Made by a program: the position numbers and the translations under genes | Source: Propionicimonas sp020161015 | GTDB lineage: Bacteria > Actinomycetota > Actinomycetes > Propionibacteriales > Propionibacteriaceae | Direction of reading: 5' to 3' | Length of the DNA stretch: 64,000 nt | NCBI RefSeq assembly: GCF_964266745.1 | Contig: NZ_CAXWGX010000026.1 | Location: 310,001 to 374,000, forward strand | Shown here: piece by piece, positions 63,188-64,000 of the stretch | Position numbering within the stretch: the stretch's first letter is position 1 | Layout of the letters: each line of letters opens with the position of its first letter | The notes under the pieces: model-generated | Seen by the model: only the letters and a program-made list of their open reading frames with translations | Databases searched by the model: none | What the model was told of the DNA's origin: nothing

Positions 63188-64000
63188 TCAGCCGGGACGG
63201 AAGGCGGAGCCCATGTGGGCGTCGTCCGACATCGGGAGCTTGCCGGACCGGGCGGCGGCGAGCAGGGCGGCGTGGTCGGCCTCGGTCTGGTCGGCGTAGC
63301 GGCGGGCGAAGGTCGCGAGCGCGTCTCCCGCGGCAGCACCGTCCCCGAGGTAGCCGGCGATCATCGAGGCGCCGGACGTCCGGGCGTGGCCCTTCGCGAG
63401 CAGGTGGCCGACGATGCCGGCGTAGTCGGTCAGCGCCTCCTCCCGGATGGCGTTGAGCGGCACGGTGCCCTTCATGTTCCGGAACTGGCGGACGTAGTAC
63501 TCGCGCCCCTCGATCGTCGTCCAGCCCAGCAGCGGATCGCTCACGGTCTGCAGCGCCTGCTGGTACTCCACCACCCGCTGGCCCTGATGGGCGTGCCACG
63601 CGTCGTCGCCGTGGACGAAACGGGCCAGCACCGAGCGGCGGGCCTCCTTCAGCTGGAGGAAGAGCACGTCGTCCGGCGTCGACCCGACCAGCAGCACCAC
63701 GTAGGCACGCAGCCCGACCGACCCGACGCCGACCACGCGGTGCGCGACGTCCTCCACGGTGTAGCCGGCGACGACCCGTCGCCAGTGGGGCGCGAGGGTG
63801 GCCAGGTAGTCGTCCAGGCCGGCCGCGATCGCCGCCGCCTCCGCCTCGTCCACCGAGGTCGTGATCGGGGGCTCGGGGATGATCCGGCGGTGACCGTCCA
63901 CCTCCCCGGTCAGCTTGGGCAGCACCCGGTCGCTGGTGCGCTTCCGCGCGGTCCGGGCCGCACGCTTGATCTCCGCCCGGAGGGTGGCGTCGGCCACCGA
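63188..64000 (-). CDS. DUF2252 family protein (5' end beyond the window)
   Basis: The frame is open to the window edge, so the N-terminus is missing; 270 residues are seen of a family usually near 430-450. Conserved blocks of the DUF2252 kinase-like fold are visible: VVGVGSVGLRAYVVLLVG, LFLQLKEARRSVLA, GQRVVEYQQALQTVSDPLLGW and YYVRQFRNMKGTV. Function unknown; kinase-like nucleotide binding is suspected for the family. A GTG at 63995-63997 is unlikely to be the true start. Confidence 0.85.
   Translation of the reverse strand, partial: SVADATLRAEIKRAARTARKRTSDRVLPKLTGEVDGHRRIIPEPPITTSVDEAEAAAIAAGLDDYLATLAPHWRRVVAGYTVEDVAHRVVGVGSVGLRAYVVLLVGSTPDDVLFLQLKEARRSVLARFVHGDDAWHAHQGQRVVEYQQALQTVSDPLLGWTTIEGREYYVRQFRNMKGTVPLNAIREEALTDYAGIVGHLLAKGHARTSGASMIAGYLGDGAAAGDALATFARRYADQTEADHAALLAAARSGKLPMSDDAHMGSAFRPG

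Overview
The window is 64 kb of very GC-rich chromosomal DNA from an actinobacterium. Family content (EfeUOB iron uptake, Lhr with Nei-type glycosylase, MshA/MshB-like mycothiol genes, FprA-type reductase, FNR-like regulator, biotin pyruvate carboxylase, GH65 phosphorylase) and many leaderless promoters (TANNNT 6-7 bp before ATG/GTG) fit Propionibacteriales or a close relative; that placement is inference. There is no phage, IS element, CRISPR array, tRNA or rRNA. It is ordinary chromosome with unusual intergenic repeats and RNA elements.

0-13 kb: the end of an efeUOB operon, a metallo-hydrolase/ion-channel pair, a secreted 5'-nucleotidase, the nei-lhr DNA repair pair, and an AbiEi/DUF559-type gene bracketed by two related palindromes. 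13-19 kb: an RND exporter with an inserted coiled coil diverges from its likely MarR repressor. Next comes the most striking structure of the window: a perfect 303-bp inverted repeat (17367-17669 and 18247-18549) around an osmC-family gene. Each arm looks like a complete small RNA gene with promoter, tetraloop hairpins and intrinsic terminator.

19-33 kb: aldose epimerase and MFS exporter, mshA-like/mshB-like pair, ferredoxin-NADP reductase, Dabb protein, membrane proteins, a DUF3048 lipoprotein, an MGDG-synthase-like glycosyltransferase, truncated haemoglobin, polysaccharide deacetylase, photolyase with a possible leaderless upstream ORF, and an FNR-type regulator with an FNR-like box upstream. 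33.0-33.65 kb has no convincing protein gene but ends in a textbook intrinsic terminator, so it is probably another RNA gene.

33-44 kb: DUF2752 and RDD membrane proteins, tandem repeats, a potassium module (KimA-like permease, short KdpD-like kinase, KdpE-like regulator, tightly overlapping), threonine catabolism (tdh-kbl), an ECF sigma factor with a possible anti-sigma partner, and a yybP-ykoY manganese riboswitch upstream of terC. 45-59 kb: rhomboid protease, two patatins, DinB and DUF2199 proteins, Hsp70-like ATPase, GH65 phosphorylase with LacI regulator, and a transglutaminase plus ATP-grasp/alpha-E peptide-ligase locus. 59-64 kb: pyruvate carboxylase, a frameshifted DUF5684 remnant and a truncated DUF2252 gene.

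Two dispersed intergenic repeat families recur: a 48-68 bp palindrome centred on GGAATTCC (five full copies, one half copy) and arrays built on GAGGGCCAGC / GCTGGCCCTC.
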